A DNA stretch of 64,000 bases from Paratinospora sagittata (Eukaryota > Streptophyta > Magnoliopsida > Ranunculales > Menispermaceae), in contig CM069590.1 of NCBI GenBank assembly GCA_035771175.1, positions 53,778,024-53,842,023 of the forward strand, written 5' to 3'. The position numbers were made by a program, and so were the translations under genes. Below, one piece after another: positions 47,213 through 61,327 of the stretch. Every line of letters begins with the position of its first letter. Position 1 is the stretch's first letter. The notes beneath the pieces were generated by a model. That model made no database searches and was not told the origin of the DNA. It saw only the letters and a program-made list of their open reading frames with translations.

Positions 47213-50200
47213 TCAGTCATCATCTTCGCCACGTAATGCAAATGAAAACGGGGAGAATTTGTAACCATCTCCCTCATAGAACTTGCTTTGAAACTCCACC
47301 CAATGAAGCCGCAAGGCATGGAGGAACGCACTTAGTGTTTCCATCACGAGCAAAACACCAACGGTTGCACAAATGAACACAATGATCCCAACAATCAGGA
47401 TTATAACATTGTTGAACCTATGGGCATAGAGAAAGTGAACATCATCTAATTGAACTTAACAATATTAACATAAATCTATGTTCTTTTGCATGTCTCAAGT
47501 CTGAGTTACAGAATAGAAAATGTGCAAACTTACCCCCAAGCAAGCATTAGAACCTTCTCGTAGAAAACACTCGACAACTCTGAATGGGCAAGACTGAACG
47601 GAACAACCATAAAAATTCCATGAGCACCTCAAAAAAGTAACAAAAAGAAAAGAAAAAGTAAAGACCTACTGGATGTAGAGTGAATACTTTTATCAGGAGT
47701 TTCCAGTCTAGACTCAGGGAAAGGTTTCAATACAGACTTTGGCATTTTATAGGCCACCTAAGAGGAGGAGATTCAAATTCGCAAGCAGAGAGACAACACC
47801 ATTCACAATTAAAACCAACTTCAGTATATCCTTTCTAGATGGTTGCCATCTGCTTTTACCAAGAACACGTATTTCACCGCTACATACACTGAGAATTGCA
47901 TCACGGTGCATGGATGCCTTTAGATGCAAAAGTAAAGGCAAGCAAATTCTGTGCAGATATCATGAATACAAGGTAACATCTAGGTTGGCTGGGGGTTTTC
48001 AGAATGCACTATAACGTTAAAATCTTCCTACCTGAGGGCCCACAACCGAAGATAAGAAGCTGTACTTGACACTGCTCCAAGGACAAATTCTATAGTATGG
48101 ATGAGTTGATGGACAAAAACTTCACTAAACTCAAATTCTTCATGGCCATGAGACGCATGGTTTTCCTCCATTTCAAGAGATTCGTCAGCGTTATGAAGAA
48201 GTTGATAAGATTGACCTTGGTGCCGCTAAAAATATATAAAAAAAAAGAAAAAAAGTCAGAAAGGTGTAAAATGAAACAATAGGCCATAGAAATATAAATT
48301 GAGGGTTAATCAAAGACATGATTTACGCATACTTCTTGGTGCTGTTTCTTCAAAAGAAAAGGCTTTGGCAACAGCATCCATGGTACAGAAACAAGGGCTA
48401 GCAGTAGTAACACAAGCTGATAAGGCATAGAAAAAATAAATGAGTTGAATGCCCATGACTCGTGTCATAAAAAAATATTATCAAAATTGAAAAGGTGAAC
48501 AGACTTGACCTGAAGGGTTCTCTGACCAATAAACAGCTGGTTCTCACCCAGATCATCAGTTGGACTCAAAAACATATATATCATTACATGATATAAATCA
48601 GCTTTTGAGCCAGTGCACCACTTCGCAATGATGAGAAGTGAGAGGTAGCCAAAAAGGCTGTTTAAGAATATCATCTGGGGTACAAACTGATACCTAGGAA
48701 AAGCAAAATGAACAGCAATCAAAAGAGATGATAGTAAATAGCAACACCCTTCGAATAACAAGTAAAGAAAAAAAAAATTAAGCATGTGAGCCTGAAAATG
48801 AACTACACAAAGAAATGATGGAAAATTCACTCAGGAACAATTCTTTCTTTTGTTTGATGGGTTCATCCATTCAATTTATAATCAATGAAATCATAGCTTC
48901 TGATGACTACCACACTAAAAACCACTTGATATGCTAGTATGCGCATTCAGTCCAAGTGATATCTTGCTTACCTGACATTCAGGTTATTTGAGAAGAACTT
49001 GGCATTGAAATAGCCCAACACAATTCCAAGATTCATTTGTGCTACCCCAAGAAGAATTGACATCTTCATCTTTAATGAGTTAAGGAATGGCAACTCACTG
49101 CGACTACCATGCCACTTGGGATCCACACCAAATGGGTAAGTTGACCGCACTTTAATTAAACCAACTGAAGCAGCATCACTACAACAAAGCGGAAAAAATC
49201 AAAGAGGCTGATGTAAATGACAGTACATGCATGAACAGATTGAGGAACAAAAGAGAGAGCGACCAAAAATTACTCAAAACCTGCAGGAAGAATCACGACA
49301 TCCATAAGCAGAGCGACCGAAAATTTCAAAAGGCACTGAGAAGAACTCGTTATATATCAATCCCGTATAAATTGAGAACAATGCCATCATCATCATAACA
49401 TAACGACCACCAAAAGTCATTTCTGTGATGTCTCCAAGTTTCTGCACTCCAAATGCAAGCAAGAAAAGTGAGAACTGAAATCAATCTGAATTTCACAAGT
49501 TTCAAAAGGTTCATTCAAACTATGTTTGATTATGCAATTCAAAGGTATTCCATGCCTCTTTGGGTTGCATGAAAATTGAAATGTTTGATGGTTTTTCATT
49601 TTGTTGGTGGGATGGGAGCCTGGGAGGGGTTACTAACTACACATGAATCTTGACTAAACTAAAAATGGGCAAGAATTCATTAAGTACTAATAGCAATCAC
49701 AGGTCAAGTAGACCCAATAACGCCTTTTCCCCACACATTAGAGTTTTCCAACTCAGGAAGAATATAGAGCTTGTATCAGCGTGTAAATCTGAGATTCACC
49801 TGACTGGACAGTTTCTTTTCTCTGATTATAAAGAAAAGCGTAGCAAGCAACAAGCATATACCGTGGCCCCAGTCACCAAACATGACCGCGAACAGAAATG
49901 GGAATGTAATAACAGTATAGACACCAGGATTTGCTTCTTGATACTTAGCCACCCTGCCATTATAAGAAGCCATGCATTAGATGAATATTCATGAACCTAT
50001 CTGCAATCTTGATAATTTTCCTGGTTACAGAAATAGAGATAGCCATGAACATAATGGCTTTCTAAATGTAAATAATTGAGAATTTCAAGTAAAATCTAAT
50101 GCTTAGGCAAAAAGAACGGTTCTTGGGTATATTAAAAATTTGTCAATTATCTTGGGCTTTTATCAGTTTATATTGTAAGATAACACTTGACTTAGAAATT

Positions 50201-53200
50201 ATAGTTGATAGGTGAAGACCAAATAATGTGGTATCAAGGTATCACTAACAGTCTCTGTCACGTTCAAGCTCATCCTACATGTGGAGAGACAGAAGGAAGA
50301 GCAAAAGAACAAACAAATACCACGCATGCAAGTGGGGACTATACAAATGCAACAAAGAGACAAAGACTTTCCAAAAACCAGAGCTCTTACATGGTGACAC
50401 CATGTCAGATGTCACTTGACCACAAGGTTAAATAGCCGATAAGTGGAAGCTCAACAATGTACATCAAGCTGCTATCACTAATATATACATTCCAACCCTA
50501 TATGAATATGAAGAGGAACTCTTGTGATGATGCAAATACTAAACAAAAGAAAACAAAGCAAAGAACTTGTGATAATGGTAAACACTGGACGCTTGATTCA
50601 TGAGATGTGAAACTCAAAATTTTCCAAGATGTACCACCATTTGCAATAGTCATACTAGAGTTGGCTTTGAAGTTGACATTAACTATACTTTTGATATAGC
50701 ACTTACCCATAGGCATCAACAACTTCTTGAAAAGCAGAAGTAAATTTGTTTGTCCGAAAAAATGTAGGTGGGGATTCCTTTGTATGCAAAACCAGGAATA
50801 TGGCACCAACTTGCGACTTGCTATCAAGGGTTGCCCGATGCAATGCCTCCTGAACCTGCACCAATCAAGTCTAGACTTGCTTAGTAAGTCCTAGAATATA
50901 AATATTTCACTTGACAAATCTAACCAAGATTTAGTACATCTGAAGCAAAAATACTAGGGAATTAATTTTGAAGGGAAGATACCTGTTTTGTTGCAAAAAT
51001 AGGGCTCCACCCCTCCGCTACTAGACACTTCTTTGTTACATCAATGCTTAGCATGTTTAGAGTGTGGTAAATGGATTTCTCTTTTCTTACCTTATTGAAT
51101 GCAAAGATAATAATCAATTTCCGCAAATGATTCAATATAAAGCACTGTTGCCTAGACTACGACCATAATGACTGACTAAATGCTTCCAACGTAGAGAGAT
51201 GTGCATGCCACAACATTTTAGAAAAAAGACCATAAAATCAACTGACCAAAAGGTTCCACTGCTCAAATTGGTAGCTAATATTCTTCAAGAGATTGTCACG
51301 ATGCATTAGTCCAACATCTATGGTAGTTCTCAGCTCTGAAAGCCTTCCAGAAACCTACAATTTAAATTTGTTAAATTTCTCAGGCTGGTTCACTATCTGC
51401 ATTGCATATGCTAAATAATCTGAAGTCAACTATAGCAAACAAGACATATATTCATTTATTCCAATCACTCTCAGAAAAAAACAAGTATTGTGTATCTCAA
51501 TTAAAGGGCTTCAAAAGATTCAGACCAGAAAAAAAGTAAAGCCATGACTGCTATAATTGATTCTAGAACTCAAAATTCACGAGAAAGAATTACATTTCTG
51601 TATTTTCTTTCTTCACTATTAAATAGTAGCAAATACTAGTACGTTAATGCATTTTCTAAGTGATGTTGGAGACATTGGATGTTATTATTGTTTGGAGGAT
51701 CCACTTGGGTGACAAAAAAGAACTAGCAATGATAGGGAAGAATATTTACATGCAGCTGTTTCCAATACCAAAAGCTTATAATTTAAATTTTTTTTGAAGT
51801 TGCAATGAATATGTGTTTTAAGTCATCTTTACTTAAAGAGATGGTTTGCCAGATCACCCTCAGCAGCCCTTATCTTCTCCTCTTTCTTTTTTTCTTTCTA
51901 CTTTTTTTGCCCAGTTATTGTTCTTCTCTTTCCTCTCCTAAGCCTCCATGGCTCACTGACAGTGCATGTTTAATCTCCTCCATTTAGTAAAGTATATACC
52001 AACAGAAAGACCTTCTTTTGGGGAAAGTAGAACTAATAAAATACAAGAAAGTCAAAGTAATATCATGCAACATATTACAACAGGAAATGCATGATACCTA
52101 CCTCAGCAATCATCAGTGCCTGTTTGCCCAGATCATCTGCAAATGGATAACGGTTTGCTCCAAAAGCTTCACATATTTTTAGAATTTTATTCTTTGCTCT
52201 TTCTCCCGAGTAGAAAACCACGAATACATTTTTCTCAACCTAGAATTGAACCATAGGTAAAACATAAATGAAAAACCCAGAAATCATATTGAACAGGTGG
52301 AGAAAAGATGAAGAAGAATTTTCTGTAACGGGATACACAAGCAAAGAAGAGATTCATCATCGTTGTCGTCCATGCTTATTGCAATGCCAAAAGAGAATCC
52401 ATAAATTGCATTAAATTAACTCTTCCAAAAAATGGTTTGCAAGTTTTCAATATTAGTAATAAGATGTATCCTGGAAATAAAATGTAGAATTCTGGTCTTG
52501 GTGAGTAACATCAATAAGAGCACCAGGCAAGCACCCAATTTTAAATTAGATGATCATGATCATTTCCCAAACATTGCTTCGATGAACACAATACAAATTA
52601 GATATTAAAACAAAAATGAAAAAATTCCATCGAAGTTAGCAGAAAAATATATATCAATATAGTTTGCAAAAAATAAATACCAAAGAGTTATCAGAGAAAG
52701 CAAAGAAGCTCTAAAAAAAACCATGACATTGACTTGAAAAACAAAAAAAAAATGTATTTTTTAAATTATATGTTAATCAACTAAGATCTCCTCTTGTATA
52801 CCACTCACACAGCAGGTATCAAACACTATTAAGATTATAAATCTTATTCTATCGTTATATTGTTATGATCTACTGTGTTAAATCAAAAGTATGATTATTC
52901 TTGTTTTAGCATATTTTGTAACAAACATGGATTTTCCCTATGTTCAAAACAAAATTCTATAAACTTCTCTTGGATGAAAATTTTTTACAATTATTGAAGG
53001 AATAATCCAGACCTTCTCCCCTAACACTGGGTCAGTCACAGGATCTTCAATCACAGTTTGCTTGAGAAAAATGTTACCCCTGGTAGAACGAAATAGAATC
53101 CTTTCAAATGCCATTGACTTTTCTCTAGGAACAAGGCCGCTCAAAAATCCAAGTTTAACTTGTTTTGATGGTTCTGTTGACATCTCCTGAAAAATCAACC

Positions 53201-56200
53201 ATTGCCAAAGTATTATGCCAAAGACCTAGTGCAAAAGAAAAAAAAATTGGTTAATGCCAAGAAGATGATACAGCATACAAAAATTTATACCTGTTCCAAT
53301 AACAAAGGACTATCAATTGCTCCACCACCAAATTGGCGCCCTTCCTATTCTCTTTGCTGTGCTGCAGAATCAGTTTGAGCTGAGTAGAAAAACTCACCAG
53401 CCTAAAAGGTCAGAAAGAACATCCATGAGAAACAAAGAATTCTAACCAAGTGGATGTTGCTAAGCCTAAATTAATGGTAAAATCGAGAAGAAGACACTTT
53501 TACTTGAAAAAAAAAAAATCAAGCAGAAGTTCTTTATTTTCCAATTGAAAGAGATTGAAGTTAGCTTGAATATGTAACAATAAACTGTCCAGGCACAAGA
53601 TTCATACACATATCTCGTGGACATCTAAGAAGACAAACTGGTAGAAAGAACAAGATCTGAAACTCCTTCACTGATGTAATTTACCTTTTGGCATTCCCCA
53701 TACAAGAGTATTGTTTGTTAGAACAAGCAAGGCTTAGAACTTGTTATCCAATTCATTATTCTAAAATATACAACACAGAATAAACCACAATTACTTGTTA
53801 ATCATGTGAAGATTATCGGATCCATCCCACCTATAAATGGGATACAGTGGTTTGGTCTCAGTTTCTTGTTTACTTATCATTACTCCATTATTTGATTCAA
53901 TGATTGCTATGAACATAATTCTATAATGATAATTCGATGTGGACGGTCCTATGCAAACAATTTCCCATCCAAACTCAAGGGATCATTTGTGATCTACACT
54001 CAAATTGAGTTTATCAACTAATCAATGTAGTCAAGGCAAGCTCAAGCATGTGCCTCAGACACGCCTTGAGGTGTGGCGCACAAGCAAGGCGCACCAACTC
54101 AAGCGTATGCCAATATTGTTTCTCTTTTTTGTGTTTTTGTGTGTAGATCTTATAGGTAGCAAACCATGCTTCAAAACAATGAGCTATGGATTCAATCCCT
54201 AGAAGTGAAAAGGTTCATCGTATTAAATTCAAATTGAAGGGTCCAACTTAACTTCTAGCAGCACACTGTGGAAGACCAGATTGCTATATGAGAGAAACTA
54301 GCAATCAACAGTGCGGATGAAAGTAAAGTTGAAACAACACTAACATTTCCACTTATTATAAACAAAGATTGCGTGCTAAAATAATTCTATATTCTAATTA
54401 AGCAAGGTAATAAATTTGTGAAATTCAGATCTCGTCATTTGAACTCAAGCCCAAGAAAGTGAGGTTCAAAGGTCAACTTTGATTGGAGATTAAGAATAAG
54501 ATGGAAGCAAAATGATGTATTTTTCACTTCACTCTAAGTAGCTTTAATAGCCTTCTTCCTGAGTATGACAATCATGAATTGGTAGTGCAACAACTTCAAC
54601 CAATAGTGTGGCTCTTGCTTGTCAAACATAGAGGCGTACCACCTCGAAACCCATTTTCTTAAATTTCATATTTTGTGTTATTATGGGCTACTTAAAAATA
54701 AGACAAGAAAATCACCTCCTAAGTTTTATCTAGTGTCAGAATGCCTTAGTTGCCTCTTATCTTTATTTTCCAATCATGCATATACCACTTCTCTAAACAT
54801 GTCCACATGCAAAGCACACACATTCTCAAATATTAGTGACAAAGTGAACTTCCTTGCTCCATCCAGTGATATTAGTAGCAAAACCAATTTCAAACCACAA
54901 GGGATACACCCCCAGTCAAAAGGAGTCGTACCTTCAGTAAAACAAGTTTATATTCCAAGAGCTCGCTATAAGCACGTTGCAGCTTTTCACTGTTTGCATT
55001 TATTTCTGTCAGCTCTGCTTCAAGTTCTCCAAGTTTTATCTGGACAAATTAACAAAAGAATGATTACAAAGCACAGAATATGATTAAGCAATTCTGCTGA
55101 GCAATCCAAATTTTGTACCTCCAAATTGTCCAGATCAATATTGGCCTGTGTCATAGATCTTGCTGTAAGTGATATACCTGCCTTCACCATTTGTTCCTCG
55201 AAAAAACGTAATTTCCGTGCCATTTCTCCACATCTTTTGATCTGAAAGCCACATAATATTCATAGTGTGAAGTGTAATCCAACCCAAAATACATAAATCA
55301 CTAAGTTTACAGACCCAATTATCTAGTCCATAATGTTAGGTGGGCAGGAAATATGAGCTTTAGGGGGGAATTCAGTGTTCTCATATTCTTCTTGCCAATA
55401 AGAACTCAAGTAGAAGTATTTATCAAAAGATTCATGAAATCGAACTTCTTGCCAAAAATAACTCATGTTCAAGTATTTAACAAATGCATGAATCAGGTAA
55501 CATTCAAATTATTAGGAACATGCAGTAAATGTGAAAATATTTCAATGAGCATGTCATGGAAAACAATCCTTTCAGTCAATGGTAGTCACAATTCGGATCT
55601 TGTAAAACGATACAGATCGTTATAGGATCATTTTATTGAGTGAGTAGGAGCAGGATTGCAATCCGGATCGTAAGATCATTAGGATCAGGATCCTACTCGC
55701 TTTTTTCAAACTTTTTTCTTTTCTTTTTTTTTCTTTATTCTTCTACTTCTATTTTTTGGCCTTCAACTATGACACTGAATTTTTTAATATTGTCATGTAT
55801 ACAATATACTTCAATGTAGACAACAAAATTTGAATCATATTGTCATACTTTATAGTTTATCTATTGATAATTCTTGTACCATATGGGCTGGACACTTAGA
55901 TAAGTGCAATTTGATATATTACCTTCACACTTATATGACTTTGACTTAATAAATGGTATAGGGGATGCAACTATTTGAAACTTAATCTCCTTGTCAACAT
56001 TTTGTAGACTAGGGATCTACCTTTCGTGCTACACTCCCAATATTTTGGATTATGTGTTACAAATATCTTCATTTATATTCGAAATGTAATCTAGTTGATT
56101 TATAGAATCTTATGACTCACAATACGGTCCTATGATCCGAAACACAAGAACCCCTCAACAATCCTAGTTAAGATCCGGCTTTGATTTCAGTTTTAGTTTG

Positions 56201-58873
56201 TTTGCCTTCCACTTATTGAAAATAAGCCCTACTATGGATCACGGTCTGTAAGTTTCTTTACATTGCAGCTTTGTGGTTGGTTTAAAGAGGTACAAGAGAA
56301 AATGTAAGTGTAATCAAAAGTGTTTCTCCCTTCAAAATAACTATTTATAATGGGCATTGAAAGAGGTAATTTCAACCAAAATCTTTATTTCAAAAGAAAC
56401 GCATTGTCAATTGTTACCACTTGATCACTTGATCAACAAGTTTTGACCAACAAATACGTCTTTGGTTATATATTTAGCAACCTTCAAACCTCAAAGTTCC
56501 TTGAGATTTGATTTATCTCAAAATCATTAAACCTCCACAAACCAAACTTGCATGCACAATCTATGACTTTCAAGGAACCATGAGGGTGGTGTACAAGGAT
56601 GGACTGTGGGTGCTAACCAGCTCTGGCAAACTTTAGGTTGGCCTTGACGAAATGTTCAAACATGTCCCAATTATGAACATCAACAAAGGAGCAAATCTAT
56701 TAGGGAAGTGCACAGAATGGACAATTCAGTCCTACTTGGAGGCAGATCTATTACAATGGGTATCAACGTCGACTCCTACAAAGTGTACTAGCAAGGATGT
56801 TGAACCTTCTAAAGGGTGGATTGTAATAGTCACACATAAGAAAGGAAGGAGATCTTGAGTAACATCTGAAAAACCATTCTAGGAGAATCCTTCAGGCCTT
56901 CAGGGAAAAGTGTGAAAAAGGGTTGCGTAAAGTTGGCAAGCTTTCACATGGCAGACTTTAGAATGGTCGTGAGAGCAATGTTCAAACTTCAAACGGGTCC
57001 TAACTAGAAATATCAATGAGGGAATAAATTCATAAGGAAAGTAAAGCACCTAGAGTAAACGATTTGGTCCTAGTTGAAGAGTAGCAAGCGACAATTGGTG
57101 TCAAAATCAACTTTTCTCCTAGTGTGCCAACAAGGGTGTTGATCCTTTTAAGGGAGAGGATTGCAATAGCCTCGCATCAAAAAGGACAAATTTTCTCAAC
57201 CAAAGAATCAAGAGATGAGCTCCAACTTGTGAACAATTGTTTTTCAAAAAAATTTACAAGCTGCATGTGAAGTTGTGAGGGCCAATAGGCTTCCATATGA
57301 CTAGCTTAAGTTAGCCTCAAGAAGAATGTTCGAAAGAGTCCCAAGAAGAAAATGAACCAATTCATTAAAACAAAATGAGCCAAAAAAAAATACAAAAGGA
57401 AAAACAGGACCAGGAGCCCTCGAGTAAAGAAAACAAACATTAGAACAATCAACTCTGGTCCCTCAAGAGGCAACGAAAGAGAAAAATGAGAAAAGGAATT
57501 TTATAGAATTAACCATGATGAAGCTCCAAGTCTTAAATTATCACGAACAGCTCTTGGTGAGCTAGGAGTCTTTATGGAGCAAAACCAAGAAGGGAATATC
57601 CAAATCAGACAATTTCTCGTAACAAGGCAGCATATAACATTTATGCTCAATATTAGGTCATTCATTTGTTGCATTTGGGGCTCACACGTGATTTAAATGT
57701 ATTCTCATCTTTTCCTAACTTGCACCCTTTTTAACATCTAAACAATTTACTCGCCAAAAAGATTCCAACAAAAAATATAAAGCCTCTACTTTATTCCCCG
57801 TGTCTAAAATAGTAAACTGCCGTGAGTGTGCATGTACACTTTGCTTTGCTAAACTTCCCAAATAGAAAAAATAAAACAACATCACGCTCCAAGCCTCCAA
57901 CTTCATAGTGATGCAGATGCATGGCATAATAACAAATGTAAGCAAAGAATAACAAATACCTGGGTAGCATATGTTCGTTGGAAAGGTCTTTTTTCTGCAT
58001 TGAGCTGAAATAAATAGCATGTGGACTGTTAGGAAGCAGAATTCGGGCAGTTATGCATATTTTACTTATTTAATAGTAACACAATCACTCGAATTTGACA
58101 AGATCTTGATTCCAAATTAAATAAGGAAGCTCTTTTACCAACAAAGTGACTGAAGTCTACTTCCAAAATTAACTAATAAAGAACAAATGACCAAACTGGT
58201 GAAGAAGAAAGCGCCTAGCCCCTTATCACATAAGCATAAGCCCAAAAAAAATAAAACTTATTTCTTGTTATTCGCTGTTACAATATCCAGTTCAAAAATT
58301 CTTAATCTACAAGCAATCTTTCATTGCGCCATTGAATTTGTTTCATTCAAAGTTATGTAGGCCTAGATGCCATAGGTTTCAAAATAACATCGGATAATAA
58401 TTAAATTTAAAGAGAATAACAACAACAACAAATATGGAAAAATCACAATGACTGGGTAACCACGAGCATACAATTAAGTGTATTTTTTCTACTTCAAACT
58501 AACGCCTCGACATCCCAATTCTTCCGGATGTAGGATTAAATTCTAACTATGGCTCACTTTTATGGATATAAGTGCGATCAATTATTTTAGAAGACAAGAG
58601 CAAAAAATAAAAGAATAATAAAGTCAACCACCAAAATCGTTGATCAATAACCAAAACAATCGAGAATTCACTGAACCAGCATCGAAGCATTAATACAAAA
58701 ATAGAGACGAAGAGATTGGATTAGAGAAATACGTCTTTGAATTGCACGAGACCGAGGTCGCCAAGATAAGAGATGGTCCGATGGGAGGACTCGATGGGGA
58801 TTATGAGCTGCACCAGTTGCATTGGCTCGGATCGGAACAGATCCATTGACGGACGGCAACCACCCTCCGTCAT
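47213..58873 (-). CDS. VHA-a: V-type H+-ATPase subunit a (a2/a3 type), nonsense codon in exon 5
   Basis: Eighteen GT-AG exons: 58733-58873, 57960-58004, 55119-55241, 54932-55039, 53291-53401, 53013-53186, 52102-52239, 51247-51354, 50983-51090, 50707-50855, 49800-49953, 49281-49441, 48972-49178, 48510-48693, 48333-48416, 48032-48225, 47534-47593 and 47213-47417. Together they make 818 codons including the stop, the family length. Subunit a is the stator of the membrane Vo sector: its N-terminal half is cytosolic, and eight C-terminal helices form the proton half-channels. Landmarks are [80 protein letters not shown] and [20 protein letters not shown] with the essential Arg (R725). The tail and the [20 protein letters not shown] block fit the tonoplast a2/a3 type. 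Codon 158 (53345-53347) is TAG in an otherwise normal exon 5. An upstream in-frame ATG (59000-59002) could add 43 residues, but family starts match 58873. Confidence 0.93.
53291..53401 (-). other. exon 5 of V-ATPase subunit a carrying in-frame TAG
   Basis: The exon reads [18 protein letters not shown], stop, [18 protein letters not shown]. Both halves match the family in the same frame, so the stop is a substitution and not a shift. The exon is 111 nt and both borders are phase 0, so skipping it would leave the frame open. The TAG is also an AG that could act as an acceptor (AATAG then GAAGGG), which would remove 19 codons in frame. Confidence 0.9.
55242..57959. other. intron 2 of V-ATPase subunit a, repeat-rich
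   Basis: A 2.7-kb intron. Around 55590-55700 are GATCGTAAGATCATTAGGAT-like repeats. About 56600-57400 consists of degenerate tandem units listed separately. No gene is embedded. Confidence 0.6.
56600..57400. repeat. degenerate tandem repeat, about 330-bp unit
   Basis: The anchor AATGTTCAAA or AATGTTCGAA recurs at about 56651, 56977 and 57325. After the first two anchors a matching block follows: a TATCAACGTCGACTCCT-like stretch, GGATGTTGAACCTTCTAAAG or GGTGTTGATCCTTTTAAGG, then ATTG(T/C)AATAG...CACA/CGCAT...AAAAGGA. The end block resembles the start of some plant LTRs, so the array may be old LTR-derived DNA. Confidence 0.45.
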
Positions 58874-59002
58874 TGCTGCTATTGCTGCCCTCTGCCACTG
58901 CAACCGAAGAACCCTCGATCGGTTCTGCAAGTGCCAATTCCCTCTAAAAGCTAAAACCTTTTCCTCGCAAAATGCCCCGAATTCCCAGATCCCTCGCTCC
59001 AA

Positions 59003-61309
59003 TTTCGGTCCCTAACTTGAGCCCCAAGTAATCAATTTCTCGCTCTCGGCCTTTTCGTTGGTTTTTTTAATTGTTTACGCGGTAAATGTAAGTAGGCGTT
59101 GGTGTAGTTGTCGGTGTCAGGTTTGGTACTTGCTGCTTTTTTCTAATTACAACAAAAAAAAACGTACTTTGAAGCCAAGAAAAAAAACACAGGCAGCTAT
59201 TTAAATCATAAAAAATTTATCTCATTCTATTTCTAAAAAACTTATTAACTTTTCTCGTTAAATTTTTCAAAACACTCTTCTGGTTTCTTTCTAATTTCAA
59301 CCATTTTAAAACACCGTCTTCAACTTTCTCTACTTTTTAAAAAAATTTAACACTCAAAACATTAAATTACTATACTCAAAATTCTAAATCACTACAAAAA
59401 TATTTTACTTCATTGCTATAATCTCCATTTTAGTAAAAAAAAATTACTAAATTAATAAAAAATTTGTTATTTTTTTATCATATTTAATATTTAGATTACG
59501 TGAAATCAAATATTTTGATATATTTATTCACGAAAAACGTTAGGAAAAAATCGGTGTAGGTGAGAAGGAATCGCAATTAGTTCGGATCTGCAATATTGAA
59601 CCTAATATTTTAGATTTTGTCATCTCCAACCAAACAGTTCAAAAAAAAAAATTTACATTTTGTTGTGTCGTATGCGACCGAAACTAAACATTTAGTTAAG
59701 TGACTTAAGGTTGAACCCCACAACGAACAAATGAAAAAAAAAAAAAAAATTCAAATTGGGTAAAAAAAATTTTGGGATATTTTAGTATAATCAAATAAGG
59801 ATATTATTAAAAATTAAAATAAGTACTTTTTATGATTTAAATAGCTGTCCAAAAAAAAATACTTTAAAATACAAATTTCATGCTTTCAATTAGAAATAAA
59901 AAATAAGAATTTTATAACTAGTAGATATACAGTTTTCTCAAAAAGAAAAAGCATATAGCGTTACAAATACAAATGTTTGTAAGAGAAAGCAAATGAAATA
60001 CAAAAATTAGGTGATAAATGAGATTAATTTGAGGAAACTCAAACCTCCAAAAATAAGTATTGGTTATTTCAATACACTTTTTTATTAAATAATATTACAT
60101 GTTCTCACATCATATTTTATGACTTACACTTGATTTTACAAAATAAATGCAATTATCTTTGATAATAATAATAATAAATATTAACAAATTATTTTGAGAG
60201 GTTGTATCATATAGATTATGGACTATGTACAACTTCTCAACATTATATAAGTTCACTTTAATTCTTTTTCATTCTATGTACCTTACTTCTAATCAACGAC
60301 GCAGGAATTGCTATGCTTTAAAAATAAAAAAATAATAAAAAACGCATAAGAATTGCTAGACAAAAAGTAGGTGTCACAAATCCAATAAAACGCACGTTGA
60401 TGTTTCTTAGGGAAATCGTTTTCCTATTGTTAGAAATTAATAATGTGTTGCAATAGGTTATTCTAGAAACCTTTGTGATTTTGTTTTGATGTCTTCCAAT
60501 GATTTCTTGTACATAGGGGGAGAGAGAAAGAGAAAGATGCATGAATGGATAGGTAACTGGCTTCTGATTTAAAATTCAGAGCATAACAAAAAAAAAAATT
60601 GCAAAATTAAACTAAACATCTTTGCATTGGTTTATACAACATGCTATTTCCAATGTTTTTTTTTTATTAAATAGAGTTTTTTTTGGGACAATTATTAAAT
60701 AGAGTACTGAGACAAAATATTATGGGGACAACTAAATAAACTACAAAAAAAATACTTTTTCTACCATATTTTATTTATACCACAAAATTTGAAGGAATGT
60801 TATCCTTATCACACTGAGCTTCTTTAAATATCATTCTGACAAAGGCAGTTGCGATTCAAAATTTCACGAACAAAAATCTCTAAATCAATAAGAGATTTGT
60901 TATTAAAATTGTATATTTTTGTATTTTTGTTCGCGATAAAACGTCACCGGGTGTTCAAGGAAATCACCCCGGGAAGAATGGGACCGCTATCGGTTCGGAC
61001 CTATAATACTGAACTGATTGCGGTGGTTCAGTTTGAGACGACAGAACCGTACGTTTTGAGTTTTGTCTTCATTGACCGAACCTTACATATATTTTTTTAT
61101 GTAGTTAAAATACAAAAAAAATATAAAAATGGATGGTTCGATCTAGAGGGACCGAACCAATAGTTATAGGCTCGGTCACGCAAGACCAAACCCCATGACA
61201 AATTTGAAAAAAAAAATTATGACATTTTGGTACAATCACATGAGGATATTATTGGAAATCAAAATTTGTGACTTTTTGTAGTGTAAAAAGTATTTTTTTT
61301 ATGGTTCAA
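59003..61309. other. AT-rich spacer
   Basis: V-ATPase subunit a promoter side followed by AT-rich intergenic DNA. The blocks at about 59540-59700 and 60950-61200 share pieces such as GACCGAAC, TTGTGTCGTATG/GTACGTTTTGAG and an ACATTTTGGTACAATCA or ATTTTAGTATAATCAAAT-like stretch followed by AGGATATTATT, so they look like diverged copies of one repeat. No gene is seen. Confidence 0.45.
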
Positions 61310-61327
61310 TTAACATCCCCCAATATG

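Noticed and set aside
54040..54120. GC-richer AAGGCGCACCAACTC-like stretch in a V-ATPase intron as an exon
   Set aside because: It does not fit the subunit a protein, whose exons on both sides join perfectly without it. It looks like a common intronic repeat.
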